Shown: piece by piece, positions 37,987-48,229 of the stretch
How positions within the stretch are numbered: position 1 is the first letter of the stretch
Layout: each line of letters begins with the position of its first letter
From: Aquicella lusitana
GTDB taxonomy: Bacteria > Pseudomonadota > Gammaproteobacteria > DSM-16500
DNA length: 64,000 bases
Assembly (NCBI RefSeq): GCF_902459475.1
Contig: NZ_LR699114.1
Span: 1,860,001-1,924,000, forward strand
Reading direction: 5' to 3'
Position numbers and translations under genes: made by a program
Notes under the pieces: generated by a model
What the model was told of the DNA's origin: nothing
The model's input: the letters and a program-made list of their open reading frames with translations, nothing else
Databases searched by the model: none

Positions 37987-38120
37987 CAGGGCATCAAAGC
38001 GCTCGGGCAGCGTGCTGAATAAACCGATCTCAACGCTTCTTCCACATCACTTGCAGCGCAAGCTAGCTTTGCACTCATTTTCCGCCATTCATTAACAGAA
38101 AGTAACCGTGGGAATGTCAT
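37896..38120 (-). pseudogene. Out-of-frame N-terminal segment of the 559-residue orphan
   Basis: An ATG at 38120 opens MTFPRLLSVNEW...DVEEAL, about 30 plausible residues, after which the composition changes to Cys/Ser/Arg-rich nonsense to the stop at 37896. The main orphan's frame takes over with GLFSTLPERF at the same place (about 38030-38045). The simplest reading is one gene of about 600 residues broken by a one-base deletion (or two-base gain), or a sequencing error. Confidence 0.5.
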
Positions 38121-38147
38121 TAAAAAATGCCTCGTTTTGGAGATTAA

Positions 38148-38164
38148 TTTTGTCGTGTACAGAG
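38148..38164. repeat. Solitary end of the miniature IS element
   Basis: TTTTGTCGTGTACAGAG here is identical to the outermost right-end sequence of the miniature element at 6657-6673. The match stops abruptly on the inner side, so this is a relic end rather than a full copy. It lies 27 bases upstream of the ATG of the frameshifted orphan. Confidence 0.5.
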
Positions 38165-38300
38165 ATTAAGAAATAAAAAATGCCGTCTTGTTGCACAAGG
38201 CAGATCATTTTAGTAGTGAGAGATTAGGAGAATATTAAGGAGACAGCTGGAATGGCATAATCTATTGATCAATCTGCTAATTTAAAAAGCTTGCTTGAAA

Positions 38301-38333
38301 ATTTGTTATTCCCGCGATATGGGAATAACAAAT
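38301..38333 (-). terminator. Hairpin downstream of rnr
   Basis: A perfect 13-bp stem (38301-38313 with 38321-38333) encloses a 7-base loop, about 40 bases past the rnr stop on the minus strand, and is followed there by an AT-rich stretch (TTTTC). It is a plausible intrinsic terminator for rnr; the T-run is short. Confidence 0.5.
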
Positions 38334-38371
38334 AACGTAGCAATATTAATCTATTGATTATGCACCTCACA

Positions 38372-40630
38372 TTAGCGTTTTTGCTTTTTCTTTTTGGTTT
38401 TTTTTCCTTTTTTAGCCTGCGGCCGTCGACCTTTTGCCTTGGTTTCGCTGCGTGGGGGCTCACCAGCTAACACAAAGTCAATTTTACACTCATCCAGGTC
38501 TACCCGTGCCACTTGTACTTTGACAGAGTCGCCCAAACGAAAACGTCTGCCGTTACGCTCGCCGGTGATGGTGTGTTTAATTGCATCGAATTGATAATAA
38601 TCATTGGGCAGCGTGCTCATATGCACGAGCCCCTCAACGTAAATATCAGCAAGCTCCACAAAAAAGCCAAAACCGGTGACACCTGAAATCACACCCGAAA
38701 ATTCCTGGCCAACTTTATCCATCATGAATTCACACTTTAACCAGTCGCTGACTTCGCTGGTGGCATCATCCGCGCGCCGCTCAGTCATGGAACAGTGCTC
38801 GCCCGCTTTATTCAAGGATGCTTCATCCAGCAACGATGGCTTGCGCGAGAGTACCTGCTTGATAACACGGTGAACCAGCAAATCTGGATAACGGCGTATG
38901 GGCGAAGTAAAGTGGGTATAAGCTTCAAAGGCAAGACCAAAATGGCCTCTGTTGTCTGGATCATACACCGCCTGGCTCATTGAGCGTAGCAGAACGGTTT
39001 GTATCAGATGCGCATCGGGACGGTCTTTCACCACACGCAAAATGTGCGCGTAATCAGCGGGCACGGGTTTGCGATGGCCCGGCATTTTAAGTCCCATCTC
39101 ATTCAGAAAACGGCGCAAATCATGCAGCTTTTCTTCTGTAGGGCCTTCGTGAACACGGTAGAGACCCGATTGCTTGTTTTTTTCCAGAAATCGCGCCGCA
39201 GAAATGTTGGCGCTCAACATGCATTCCTCAATGACGCGATGCGAGTCATAACGTTCATAGGGAACAATTTTTTCAATCTTGCGGTCTTTACCAAACACAA
39301 TTTTGGTTTCCGGCAAATCAAAATCAATCGCGCCGCGTGCTTGCCGTGCTTTATGCAGAGTGCGGAAAAGATCATATAAGTGAGTCAAATGAGGCAGCAA
39401 GGGCTTGAAGCGCTCGCGCATGCGATTGTCATTTTTTTCCATCATCGCATGTACCTGAGTATAGGTAAGGCGTGCGTGCGATTTAATCACCCCCTCATTA
39501 AACTGATAACGCATAATCCGGCCCGTGGGATGAATTGTCATTTCGCATACCATGGCAAGGCGGTCTACATTGGGATTAAGCGAGCACAGATTATTCGACA
39601 AGGCCTCGGGCAGCATGGGAATCACGCGGCCCGGAAAATAAACAGAATTTCCTCGCTTATAAGCTTCTCTATCCAGTGCCGAGCCCGGACGCACATAATG
39701 GCCAACATCCGCAATGGCCACATACAATAACCAGCCGCCCTTATCGCGGGGGGCACAATACACCGCGTCATCAAAATCTTTAGCGTCTTCACCATCAATG
39801 GTGACAAGGGGTAAATGGCGATAGTCCGTGCGGCCTTCTAAATCTTCTTCTTGCACTTCAGCTGGAAAACGTGAGGCTTCCAGGCTGACATCATCTGGCC
39901 AGAGATAGGGTAGTTCGTGATTGCGAATGGCCACTTTAATTTCCATGCCAGGCGCCATGTGGTCACCCAGAATTTCTACCACCTTCCCAAGCGGACGTGT
40001 ATGTGCCGTTGGCTGAGCAGTAATCGCTACGACGACCATCTGTCCATTTTCCGCACCGCCATTTTCATCGGGCGGAATGAGAATATCGTGATGGACGCGT
40101 TTATTAGTGGGCTCAACGAAGGCTGCACCGGATTCCTCATAATAGCGGCCAACCAGCTGCTGGGTATTCTGTTCCAGCACCTCAACAATAACGGCTTCAC
40201 GCCGGCCGCGATTATCAATGTTGGAGATGCGGGCAAGCACGCGGTCACCGTGAAACACATTTCGCATCTGTCGCGGGCTCAAAAACAAGTCTTCTTCGCC
40301 GGGATCGTCTGGTTCAACAAAGCCAAAACCATCTTTGTGGCCGATGACACGTCCCGCAATGAGTTCCATTTTGGAAAGCGGACCGTATGCGCCTTTACGA
40401 TTTTTTAATAATTGCCCATCCCGCGTCATCGCAATCAGACGGCGCCGTAAAGCCTCTTCCTGCTCGGCACCTTGGATCCCTAATTCAGTCTGAATCTGCT
40501 GATAATTCGCAGGACGCCCTCGCTCTGCAAGGTAATCCAGAATAAATTCTCTGCTGGGGATAGGATTTTGATATTTTTGAGCCTCCCTTTCCGCATGGGG
40601 GTCTTTTTTACGCTTAAATTTTTTAGTCAT
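38372..40630 (-). CDS. rnr: Ribonuclease R
   Basis: 752 residues. Order: N-terminal helix-turn-helix (RNase R type), cold-shock domains, the RNB catalytic domain with DGEDAKDFDDAVY (the metal-binding aspartates, about 275), a C-terminal S1 domain (about 645-725) and a Lys-rich tail. RNase R is a processive 3'-5' exonuclease that degrades structured RNA and acts in rRNA quality control and trans-translation. Confidence 0.96.
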   Translation of the reverse strand: MTKKFKRKKDPHAEREAQKYQNPIPSREFILDYLAERGRPANYQQIQTELGIQGAEQEEALRRRLIAMTRDGQLLKNRKGAYGPLSKMELIAGRVIGHKDGFGFVEPDDPGEEDLFLSPRQMRNVFHGDRVLARISNIDNRGRREAVIVEVLEQNTQQLVGRYYEESGAAFVEPTNKRVHHDILIPPDENGGAENGQMVVVAITAQPTAHTRPLGKVVEILGDHMAPGMEIKVAIRNHELPYLWPDDVSLEASRFPAEVQEEDLEGRTDYRHLPLVTIDGEDAKDFDDAVYCAPRDKGGWLLYVAIADVGHYVRPGSALDREAYKRGNSVYFPGRVIPMLPEALSNNLCSLNPNVDRLAMVCEMTIHPTGRIMRYQFNEGVIKSHARLTYTQVHAMMEKNDNRMRERFKPLLPHLTHLYDLFRTLHKARQARGAIDFDLPETKIVFGKDRKIEKIVPYERYDSHRVIEECMLSANISAARFLEKNKQSGLYRVHEGPTEEKLHDLRRFLNEMGLKMPGHRKPVPADYAHILRVVKDRPDAHLIQTVLLRSMSQAVYDPDNRGHFGLAFEAYTHFTSPIRRYPDLLVHRVIKQVLSRKPSLLDEASLNKAGEHCSMTERRADDATSEVSDWLKCEFMMDKVGQEFSGVISGVTGFGFFVELADIYVEGLVHMSTLPNDYYQFDAIKHTITGERNGRRFRLGDSVKVQVARVDLDECKIDFVLAGEPPRSETKAKGRRPQAKKGKKTKKKKQKR

Positions 40631-40874
40631 TGAGTAACCTATACAAATAGCCCAAACACTTCCTTTTTCAGCTCTTTACCATTCCATTTAATCAGTCTAT
40701 CGCTGCTTTTTGAGCCCGCATGCCAAGCATGCCTTCCGTCCAGAATAAGCGGGAAAACAAATCATTGCAATCACTTGGAAGATTATTAACACCCGAGGAT
40801 TCCCTTCTATTATAATAAAAAAATACAGTCTTGCAGGGGATCATCCAGAGGCTGTTCAAGGAGAATTTCTTATC

Positions 40875-41093
40875 ATGAACCAATATATATCACACTTTTT
40901 CTGTTTATGCCTTGTTTGTCTGCTCTGCTCCTGCGCACCTTTCAGGCCCGGTGAGCCGCAGTCTGGCGTCTGCAACGAGCTAAATAGCCGGATTATCTTC
41001 AGCGGGAGCACCAGTGATACGCGGCGAGCTGATATCCAGATGGCAGAAGAGCCCCTAACCCAACGCACTTACGACAAACACTGTCTTCAGTAA
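40875..41093 (+). CDS. Small lipoprotein
   Basis: 72 residues with a convincing lipoprotein signal (hydrophobic to LLCSC, Cys at about residue 20), a mature part of about 50 residues with two more cysteines, and an AAGGAG ribosome site at good distance. Function is unknown. It ends 8 bases before the downstream glycosylase gene and is probably co-transcribed with it. Confidence 0.65.
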   Translation: MNQYISHFFCLCLVCLLCSCAPFRPGEPQSGVCNELNSRIIFSGSTSDTRRADIQMAEEPLTQRTYDKHCLQ

Positions 41094-41101
41094 TCACCCA
41101 T

Positions 41102-41773
41102 ATGAGTCCCTTTTTACATCGAAAACTTAACACGCTTTATAAACAGCTGCGTGAAACCTACGGGCCGCAAAGCTGGTGGCCGGCGGAAAACCGGTTTGAA
41201 ATCATGGTCGGCGCTATCCTCACCCAAAATACCAACTGGACCAATGTGGAGAAAGCCATTCACCAGCTCAAGCAGAATAATTGCCTTTCACCAGAAGCCA
41301 TTCATGCACTGCCGGAAGCGCGCCTTGCGGGCTATATAAAATCTTCCGGCTATTACAACCAAAAGGCCCGGCGGCTTAAACTGTTTTGCCAGTGGTACTT
41401 GGAGCAAGGTGGCTATAAAAAACTAAAGCGACACGCTACCCCCGCTTTACGTCAAATGCTGCTCGACCTGCATGGCATCGGTAACGAGACTGCGGACGAT
41501 ATTCTATTATATGCATTTGACAGGCCTGTGTTTGTCATTGATGCTTACACGCACCGCCTGCTACAACGCACCGGTCTCACAGGCAAACTAAACTATGAAG
41601 AGGCGCAGATACACTTTCATCAGGCGCTGCCGCCCGATGAAAAACTCTTTAGTGAATATCACGCGCTGATTGTCCAACATGCAAAACACGCCTGCCGCAA
41701 AGTACCGCTCTGCGGTCAATGCTCGCTCAAGCGAACCTGCGCGCATTATCGGGAAAATGCAGCAAGCCGCTAA
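41102..41773 (+). CDS. HhH-GPD DNA glycosylase, endonuclease III-like
   Basis: 223 residues. The helix-hairpin-helix is [12 protein letters not shown] and the catalytic aspartate is in VIDAYTHR (about residue 146). The lysine that gives endonuclease III its AP-lyase activity (GVGRKTA in Nth) is replaced by Glu here, as in the MagIII/MpgII 3-methyladenine glycosylases, so a monofunctional alkyl-purine glycosylase is more likely than Nth. A C-terminal iron-sulphur motif is present as C-x5-C-x2-C-x5-C, one residue shorter in the first gap than Nth. Convergent with thyA, overlapping 4 bases. Confidence 0.8.
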   Translation: MSPFLHRKLNTLYKQLRETYGPQSWWPAENRFEIMVGAILTQNTNWTNVEKAIHQLKQNNCLSPEAIHALPEARLAGYIKSSGYYNQKARRLKLFCQWYLEQGGYKKLKRHATPALRQMLLDLHGIGNETADDILLYAFDRPVFVIDAYTHRLLQRTGLTGKLNYEEAQIHFHQALPPDEKLFSEYHALIVQHAKHACRKVPLCGQCSLKRTCAHYRENAASR

Positions 41774-42564
41774 ACCGCCACCGCGCCCTTGATATGCGGA
41801 TGCGCCTCATAATTGAGAATTTCAATATCGTCATACGTATAGTCAAACAATGAGGGCGGCCGGCGCTTGAAATGCAGTGTAGGTAAAGGAAGCGGTGTAC
41901 GGGTTAATTGCAGCTTCACCTGTTCTAAGTGATTAAGGTAAATATGGCAGTCACCCCCTGTCCAGACGAAATCGCCCGGTGCCAGATCACATTGTTGTGC
42001 CAGCATATGCGTCAATAAGGAATAAGAAGCAATATTAAATGGCACACCCAGAAAAGAATCACAAGACCGCTGATAAAGTTGGCAAGATAATTTCTTGTTC
42101 GCCACGTAAAACTGCATCAGCAAATGACACGGGGGCAGCGCCATTTTGTCAAGCTCTCCCACATTCCAGGCACTGACGATCAAGCGTCGCGAATCCGGAT
42201 TGGTTTTGATCTGCTCAACCAGTGCGCGCATCTGATCAATCACGCGCCCGTCCGCTGTCTGCCAGGCGCGCCATTGTTTGCCGTATACCGGCCCTAAATC
42301 ACCGTTTTTGTCTGCCCATTCATCCCATATGCTTACACCGTTTTCCTTGAGATACGCTATGTTCGTATCACCCTGCAAAAACCAGAGCAATTCATGAAAA
42401 ATACTGCGAGTATGCAGCTTTTTAGTGGTAAGCAATGGAAACCCTTGACTCAAATTAAACCGCATCTGGTAGCCAAATACGCTCAATGTGCCTACGCCCG
42501 TCCGATCTGTCTTGCGCTCACCATAGGTTAAAATATGCTGAAGATAGTCAAGATATTGTTTCAT
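41770..42564 (-). CDS. thyA: Thymidylate synthase
   Basis: 264 residues, the standard ThyA length. Catalytic cysteine in [12 protein letters not shown] (about 146), the [12 protein letters not shown] segment and [15 protein letters not shown] folate/dUMP region are all intact. Makes dTMP from dUMP using methylene-tetrahydrofolate. It overlaps lgt by 17 bases at the end of the rppH-ptsP-lgt-thyA block. Confidence 0.97.
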   Translation of the reverse strand: MKQYLDYLQHILTYGERKTDRTGVGTLSVFGYQMRFNLSQGFPLLTTKKLHTRSIFHELLWFLQGDTNIAYLKENGVSIWDEWADKNGDLGPVYGKQWRAWQTADGRVIDQMRALVEQIKTNPDSRRLIVSAWNVGELDKMALPPCHLLMQFYVANKKLSCQLYQRSCDSFLGVPFNIASYSLLTHMLAQQCDLAPGDFVWTGGDCHIYLNHLEQVKLQLTRTPLPLPTLHFKRRPPSLFDYTYDDIEILNYEAHPHIKGAVAV

Positions 42565-43348
42565 GTGACGCTCTCTCTTTTTTATAGGCCCAGATTAACA
42601 GGATGATACCGAGAAGAATCAGAGGCAGCGATAACAACTGGCCTTCTGTTATCCAGCCAAACCAATAACCGATTTGCACATCCGGCTCGCGGAAAAATTC
42701 CGCGGTGCACCGGAATATACCATACCCTAATGCGAAGAGGCCTGAAACGGCACCCAGTGGCCGGGGCTTGCGAGAATAAATCCATAAAACAAGAAAAAGC
42801 ACGACACCTTCCAGTAAAAATTCGTACAGCTGTGACGGATGACGCGGATAAGGACCGCCGTTAGGAAAAACCATTCCCCAGGGTAAGGTGGTAACACGGC
42901 CCCATAATTCGCCATTAATAAAGTTGCCAATGCGTCCTGCGCCGAGGCCAATCGGCACTACCGGTGCAATGAGATCCGTTAGCGCCACCACGGATTTCTT
43001 CATGCGTTTCGCGCAAATCAGCATGGCAATAATCACGCCCAAAAAGCCGCCATGAAACGACATGCCGCCTTTCCATGTCTGAAAAATCAGCAGCGGATCG
43101 GAAAAGAGGACACGCCAGTCATAAAACAACATATAGCCCAGTCGGCCACCGATGATAGCGCCAAGCGCTGCGTAAAAAACAATGTCGGATAACTGGTCCT
43201 GGGTAAAACCGCGCGGGGAAAAGCGCAAGCGAAGAGACAACAGCCCCCACCCGCCCAGAAAGCCGATGAGATACATTAACCCATACCAGTAGACAGGCCA
43301 GGAACCAATCGAAAATGCGACTGGATCGATGTTTGGATAGGTAAGCAT
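42548..43348 (-). CDS. lgt: Prolipoprotein diacylglyceryl transferase
   Basis: 266 residues with seven hydrophobic segments. Family signatures: [23 protein letters not shown] (the Lgt signature with essential Arg) and HPSQLYE. Transfers diacylglycerol to the lipobox cysteine of prolipoproteins in the inner membrane; several predicted substrates lie in this window. Confidence 0.97.
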   Translation of the reverse strand: MLTYPNIDPVAFSIGSWPVYWYGLMYLIGFLGGWGLLSLRLRFSPRGFTQDQLSDIVFYAALGAIIGGRLGYMLFYDWRVLFSDPLLIFQTWKGGMSFHGGFLGVIIAMLICAKRMKKSVVALTDLIAPVVPIGLGAGRIGNFINGELWGRVTTLPWGMVFPNGGPYPRHPSQLYEFLLEGVVLFLVLWIYSRKPRPLGAVSGLFALGYGIFRCTAEFFREPDVQIGYWFGWITEGQLLSLPLILLGIILLIWAYKKERASHETIS

Positions 43349-43430
43349 AGCGAATTCAATACTCCTGAATTGGAGAACATTTTACTTAATCAGATATCCT
43401 GTGCCAACGAGGACTGGCATGGCGACCCTA

Positions 43431-45701
43431 TTAACGCCCTGCACGAATCAGATTGCCGAGGCCTGCGCGTTCCAGCGCCAGCTCCATGTGGCAACGTATC
43501 ATGACTGCGTTTTCCATGCCCAGGACTTCGTGCAATAATTTCGCCGCTTTTTTATGCGTGAAATGGCGAATGACCCATTTCACGCGCCCGATGGAAGACG
43601 CATTCATACTTAATGAGTCAAACCCCATCGCAAGCAGCAAGAGGACAGCCACTGGATCGCCCGCCACTTCACCGCAAATACTGACATGCTTTCCTTCCTG
43701 GTGTCCGTTTTCCACAACCTGGATTAGCGCCCGTAAAACAGCAGGATGCAAGGCATCATACAGATTGGCTACGCGAGGATTATTGCGGTCAACAGCAAGA
43801 ATGTATTGGGTCAGATCGTTGCTGCCTACGGAGAGAAAATCCACCCGTTTGGCAAGCACGCGCGCCTGATAGACTGCAGAGGGCACCTCAATCATAACGC
43901 CAATCTGGGGCATTTCAACGTCATATCCTTCATCCCGCACCTCTGTATAGGCTTTTCTAAGCAGACGCAATGCCTCGTCCACTTCAGTCGCATCCGTAAT
44001 CATGGGCAGCATAATGCGCATATTATTTAACCCCTCGCTCGCCCGCATCATGGCGCGCACCTGGGACAGAAAAATTTCCGGATGATCCAGCGTGATACGA
44101 ATGCCGCGCCAACCCAGAAAGGGATTATCTTCCTTGATGGGAAAATACGGCAAAGGTTTATCACCGCCCACGTCCAGCGTACGAATAATCACCGGCCGCG
44201 GCGCAAACGACGCCAGCAACTGGCGATAAATGATGCGCTGTTCTTCACCCGATGGAAATCGGTCCCGCATCAAAAAAGGGATCTCAGTACGATAAAGACC
44301 CACTCCTTCTGCTCCCGCTGCAAGCGAGATACTGATATCCGCGCCTAATCCTGTGTTAACGAGCAAACCAATGCGCTGGCCATCCTTAGTGACAGCGGGC
44401 AAATCGCGAATTTCTTCTAACGCTGCATCCAGTTTTTTTTCTTCCTGAATCAGCCGCTCAAACTCAGTGCGCAAATTGGGACTGGGAGAAACATAAATCT
44501 GGCCATAATAGCCATCGACAATAATTTCCTTATCCTGCAGTTCATAAATAGGCGTATCACCTACTCCCATTACAGTGGGTACGCGCATAGCGCGCGCCAG
44601 AATGGCTACATGTGAATTTCCTGACCCTTTAGCGGAAATGACGCCTGCGAGATAGCCTTCCGGGACTTCAGCCAGGTCAGTGGGCGTGATGGATTCGCCA
44701 ATCAGGATTGTCTTCTCTGCATACTGCGGCGTCGTACGATCATTTTTTTGCAGATAGGTTAATACACGCTGGCCGAGGTCTTTAATGTCTTCGGCACGCT
44801 CACGCATGTATTCATTATCGAGGCTTTCCAATCGTCTTACATGCGCCTGAATCACCTCTCGTAAAGCGCCGGGCGCCCAGTTCCCAGCGCGAATGGCATC
44901 AGCTACTTCCTTACCCATGTCTGCGCTATCCAAAATGCGCTGATACACATCAAACAACGCACGTTCTTCCGGCGGCAATGCAGGATACAAACGCTCGCTT
45001 AAAAGGCGCAAATCTTCACGCACAGCAGAAAAAGCCGCCTCCAGTAACTGGATTTCCGCTTCAACACTATCAGGCTCGCGATCGGGTATGGTGTCCAGGT
45101 CATAAGGCGCATACACCACCACGCCTACCCCCATACCAATGCCCGGCGCGCCGGGCACACCGGAATAAATCAGTTCATGGCGCTTTTCTTTAGAACTTTG
45201 CAGAAGTTCAGCGAGCGCACCCGTTGCTTCCGCATGCGCAATAATAGCTGCAAGCTGTGTCGCCAGGGTAACGAGAAAGGCTTCTTCCGATTCATCGTAA
45301 CGCCGCGGGTCCTCCTGCTGCACAATCAGCACACCGAGCACTTGGCGATGATAAATCACTGGCGTACCCAGAAAGGCACGATAAGCTTCTTCTTTGATTT
45401 CGGGAACGCGATAGAAACGCGGATGTTTGGTGGCGTCATCGATATTGAGCGGCTCTTCACGCTCGCCTACCAGACCAATTAATCCCTTATTAATAGGCAC
45501 GCGCACCTTACCTACCGCCTGGGGATTTAAACCTTGCGTTGCAACCAGCACGTATTCGCCATGGTGCCGATCGAGTAAAAAGATAGAGCAGGCCTGAGTA
45601 GCCAATGCGTTGGCAATGCGCTTAACCATAATGTCCAGCGCTTCCCTAAAATCTTGGGCACTTGTCACCTCTTGGATGATATGTCGCAAGATTGTTAGCA
45701 T
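43431..45701 (-). CDS. ptsP: PTS phosphoenolpyruvate phosphotransferase EINtr
   Basis: 756 residues: an N-terminal GAF sensor domain (about 1-160), then an enzyme I module with the phosphorylated histidine in GSGNSHVAILARA (about 360) and the PEP-binding TIM barrel (DVGGDKPLPY, MIEVPSA, CGEVAGDP). EINtr starts the nitrogen-related PTS relay, which regulates metabolism and virulence traits rather than sugar transport. It sits between rppH and lgt as usual. Confidence 0.95.
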   Translation of the reverse strand: MLTILRHIIQEVTSAQDFREALDIMVKRIANALATQACSIFLLDRHHGEYVLVATQGLNPQAVGKVRVPINKGLIGLVGEREEPLNIDDATKHPRFYRVPEIKEEAYRAFLGTPVIYHRQVLGVLIVQQEDPRRYDESEEAFLVTLATQLAAIIAHAEATGALAELLQSSKEKRHELIYSGVPGAPGIGMGVGVVVYAPYDLDTIPDREPDSVEAEIQLLEAAFSAVREDLRLLSERLYPALPPEERALFDVYQRILDSADMGKEVADAIRAGNWAPGALREVIQAHVRRLESLDNEYMRERAEDIKDLGQRVLTYLQKNDRTTPQYAEKTILIGESITPTDLAEVPEGYLAGVISAKGSGNSHVAILARAMRVPTVMGVGDTPIYELQDKEIIVDGYYGQIYVSPSPNLRTEFERLIQEEKKLDAALEEIRDLPAVTKDGQRIGLLVNTGLGADISISLAAGAEGVGLYRTEIPFLMRDRFPSGEEQRIIYRQLLASFAPRPVIIRTLDVGGDKPLPYFPIKEDNPFLGWRGIRITLDHPEIFLSQVRAMMRASEGLNNMRIMLPMITDATEVDEALRLLRKAYTEVRDEGYDVEMPQIGVMIEVPSAVYQARVLAKRVDFLSVGSNDLTQYILAVDRNNPRVANLYDALHPAVLRALIQVVENGHQEGKHVSICGEVAGDPVAVLLLLAMGFDSLSMNASSIGRVKWVIRHFTHKKAAKLLHEVLGMENAVMIRCHMELALERAGLGNLIRAGR

Positions 45702-45777
45702 TGCCTCTCCTCAAAATCAGAAGATAAATGACACGAGACAGAGGCGTTAATAAATTTCCGCCATGCGCATTTATCTG

Positions 45778-46302
45778 CTACCCATTACTTTCCAGCTGCC
45801 GATTTCCTTCCATGGGTTCCCAAAACCGCTTTGACAACACAATCTTGGCAAATTCCTTGAGCGCCATCACATAGACGCGCCGCTTGAAGGTGACCACCTG
45901 ACGCAGCGGATACCAGTAGGATACCCAAGCCCAGGAATCAAATTCCGGATCGCCATTTGCCTGCAGATCTATCTTGGCCTCCTGATTGACCAAACGCAGC
46001 AGAAACCATTTCTGTTTTTGGCCTATGCACAATGGTTTGGCATAATGCCGCACCAAACGACTCGGCAATCGATAGCGCAGCCAGCGTTTGGTGCTGGAAA
46101 GTATTTCCACATCTTCAGGTTCCAACCCAATTTCTTCTTTCAATTCACGGAACATTGATTGCTCGGGCGTTTCATTTTCTTTCATACCGCCTTGAGGAAA
46201 CTGCCAGGCAAGCATTCCAACACGCTTAGCAAAAAACAGCTGCCGGTTGTTATTCACCAGTATAATACCTACACCGTATCTGTATCCTGCTTTATCAATC
46301 AC
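45778..46302 (-). CDS. rppH: RNA pyrophosphohydrolase RppH
   Basis: 174 residues. The Nudix box is complete (GGMKENE...RELKEEIGL) and the N-terminal [12 protein letters not shown] is typical of RppH. It removes pyrophosphate from 5'-triphosphate RNA ends and triggers RNase E-dependent decay. First gene of the rppH-ptsP-lgt-thyA block. Confidence 0.95.
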   Translation of the reverse strand: MIDKAGYRYGVGIILVNNNRQLFFAKRVGMLAWQFPQGGMKENETPEQSMFRELKEEIGLEPEDVEILSSTKRWLRYRLPSRLVRHYAKPLCIGQKQKWFLLRLVNQEAKIDLQANGDPEFDSWAWVSYWYPLRQVVTFKRRVYVMALKEFAKIVLSKRFWEPMEGNRQLESNG

Positions 46303-46394
46303 TTCTTATCACCTATAATCGCCGCCAACATGGTTAAAGCATTGTTCCAAATTATCAGGTCCTTATCAAACATTTATAGCGCGAGTGCACGCAC

Positions 46395-47342
46395 ATGACA
46401 TCCCGGTTTCGTCTCGCTTTTCTAGTGTTTTGCCTGATCTTTTTCAGTTTTTTCCTCTCCTTATCTAAAGGTAGTACTTCTATTTCGCTCTATCAACTTC
46501 TGTTCGATAGCCGCGGCGATTTTAATACCATTTTGTGGAAGTTACGTTTGCCGCGCACGTTAACGGCTTTCGTCAGCGGCGGGCTGCTCGCGCTTGCGGG
46601 CGCGCTCATGCAGTTGCTGCTGCAAAATCCGCTAGCGGATCCGTATGTGTTAGGTATTTCAGGCGGAGCGGCCTTATTCACCCTGCTGATGATGTTATTT
46701 GGCTTCAGTGAATATGGCTTGATGGGTGGCGCATGGGCAGGCAGCCTGCTCACTATCGTGATTATTCTACTGCTTGCACGCAAGCATCGCTGGCAGACAC
46801 ATACACTGCTCCTCTCGGGCATTGCCATGGCATGCGGTTTTTCAGCTTGTATCAGCTTTATTCTGCTCATGAGCCCCAATGCCAGCCTGCACAGCATGTT
46901 GTTCTGGCTGTCAGGCGACTTGAATGATGCGCGTTTTCCCTGGTTTTCTCTGATTATCCTGATCATTGGCTTTGTTATTTGCCTCATGCTGGCGCCCGGA
47001 TTAAACATCCTTGGGCGTGGTGAGAAAGAAGCGCAGGCACTCGGCCTTGCCACACGCAAATACCGTATCACGCTTTACCTGCTGAGCTCCTTGTTCACAG
47101 CGCAAGCCGTGATGCTAGCGGGCTGCATTGGCTTTGTAGGGCTCATTATTCCTCATCTAACACGTCTGCTTGTCGGGTATGACCATCGGATCATGCTACC
47201 CGTTTCACTTTTTCTGGGCGGCAGCATATTAACTATCGCGGATACCTTCGCCCGCTCCCTGTTCGCCCCCCAGCAACTTCCTGTCGGCATGATGATGGCT
47301 ATCATCGGGGTTCCGATATTTATTTGGTTGCTCCAAAAATGA
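46395..47342 (+). CDS. ABC importer permease, BtuC/FecCD family
   Basis: 315 residues with about nine to ten hydrophobic segments. Characteristic motifs: LRLPRTLTAFVSGGLLALAG near residue 50 and GCIGFVGLIIPHLTR near 240. These permeases import vitamin B12, haem or iron-siderophores. The gene overlaps its ATPase (ATGA junction). No substrate-binding protein gene is adjacent, so the cargo is undetermined. Confidence 0.88.
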   Translation: MTSRFRLAFLVFCLIFFSFFLSLSKGSTSISLYQLLFDSRGDFNTILWKLRLPRTLTAFVSGGLLALAGALMQLLLQNPLADPYVLGISGGAALFTLLMMLFGFSEYGLMGGAWAGSLLTIVIILLLARKHRWQTHTLLLSGIAMACGFSACISFILLMSPNASLHSMLFWLSGDLNDARFPWFSLIILIIGFVICLMLAPGLNILGRGEKEAQALGLATRKYRITLYLLSSLFTAQAVMLAGCIGFVGLIIPHLTRLLVGYDHRIMLPVSLFLGGSILTIADTFARSLFAPQQLPVGMMMAIIGVPIFIWLLQK

Positions 47343-48106
47343 AACTGAAGGCTAGCGCACTCACGATCACCCTTGGCGGGAAAATGCTTTGCCGTCATTT
47401 GGATATTGAGATACAGACAGGCGAAATCTGGGGAATATTAGGCCCAAATGGCAGCGGCAAAACCACTTTGCTGCATACCCTCGCCGGTCTAAATCGAAGC
47501 AAAATCGATCATATCTGGCTAAACGGCAACAATCTACGCAATCTGCCGCCCAGAGTACTGGCCCAACATATCGCTATCTTGTTTCAGGATACCCACGTTT
47601 TCTTTCCCCAGACGGTTTGGGAATATTGCCTCACAGCCCGTTTTCCCCACCTGCCCTATTTTAAAAAAGAAAGCAAAGAAGACAGTGAAATTGTAAAGCA
47701 CGCGCTTGAAAAAATGGATTTACTCTCCCATCGGGACATGCTTTTAAACCGCCTTTCTGGCGGAGAAAAACGCCGGCTTGCGATTGCCGCCGTGCTGGCA
47801 CAAACCCCTTTCATTTATATACTTGATGAGCCAACCAACCATCTGGACATACGTCACCAACTAAATGTGCTTCGCCATTTCCGCTCCCTAGTAGAAACCC
47901 AGCCAACTGCTGTCATCATGTCACTGCATGACCTGAATCTGGCCCAGCAATTTTGCAATCGCCTCTTACTGCTGTTCGAAAACGGCGACACGCTGCAGGG
48001 ATCGCCAGAAGACATCATGACAACAGCCAACTTGACGCGCCTCTATCAGACACCAATAAGAAATATTGCGCACAGCGATAAAAGATCATGGTGGATTGTT
48101 GATTAA
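47339..48106 (+). CDS. ABC importer ATPase, BtuD/FepC family
   Basis: 255 residues from the ATG overlapping the permease stop. Walker A GPNGSGKTT, signature LSGGEKRR, Walker B YILDEPTNHLD and the H-loop histidine are all present. It powers the permease above; together they make an importer for a corrinoid, haem or siderophore. The start at 47339 is set by the translational overlap; an upstream in-frame codon at 47324 lies inside the permease. Confidence 0.88.
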   Translation: MKLKASALTITLGGKMLCRHLDIEIQTGEIWGILGPNGSGKTTLLHTLAGLNRSKIDHIWLNGNNLRNLPPRVLAQHIAILFQDTHVFFPQTVWEYCLTARFPHLPYFKKESKEDSEIVKHALEKMDLLSHRDMLLNRLSGGEKRRLAIAAVLAQTPFIYILDEPTNHLDIRHQLNVLRHFRSLVETQPTAVIMSLHDLNLAQQFCNRLLLLFENGDTLQGSPEDIMTTANLTRLYQTPIRNIAHSDKRSWWIVD

Positions 48107-48229
48107 TTTGACACCTTATCCATTAAAATTGACAAGGCCGCCTCTCATTACACATAATCCCGGTCATTCGTAAAGCTTAATTTTCAGAATAAATAAGCTC
48201 CATATAAATAAAAAACAGAGGGTGGCACC

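Noticed and set aside
40692-40883. 63-codon minus-strand frame upstream of the small lipoprotein gene.
   Set aside because: No ribosome site, unremarkable composition, and it overlaps the start and ribosome site of a better supported gene.
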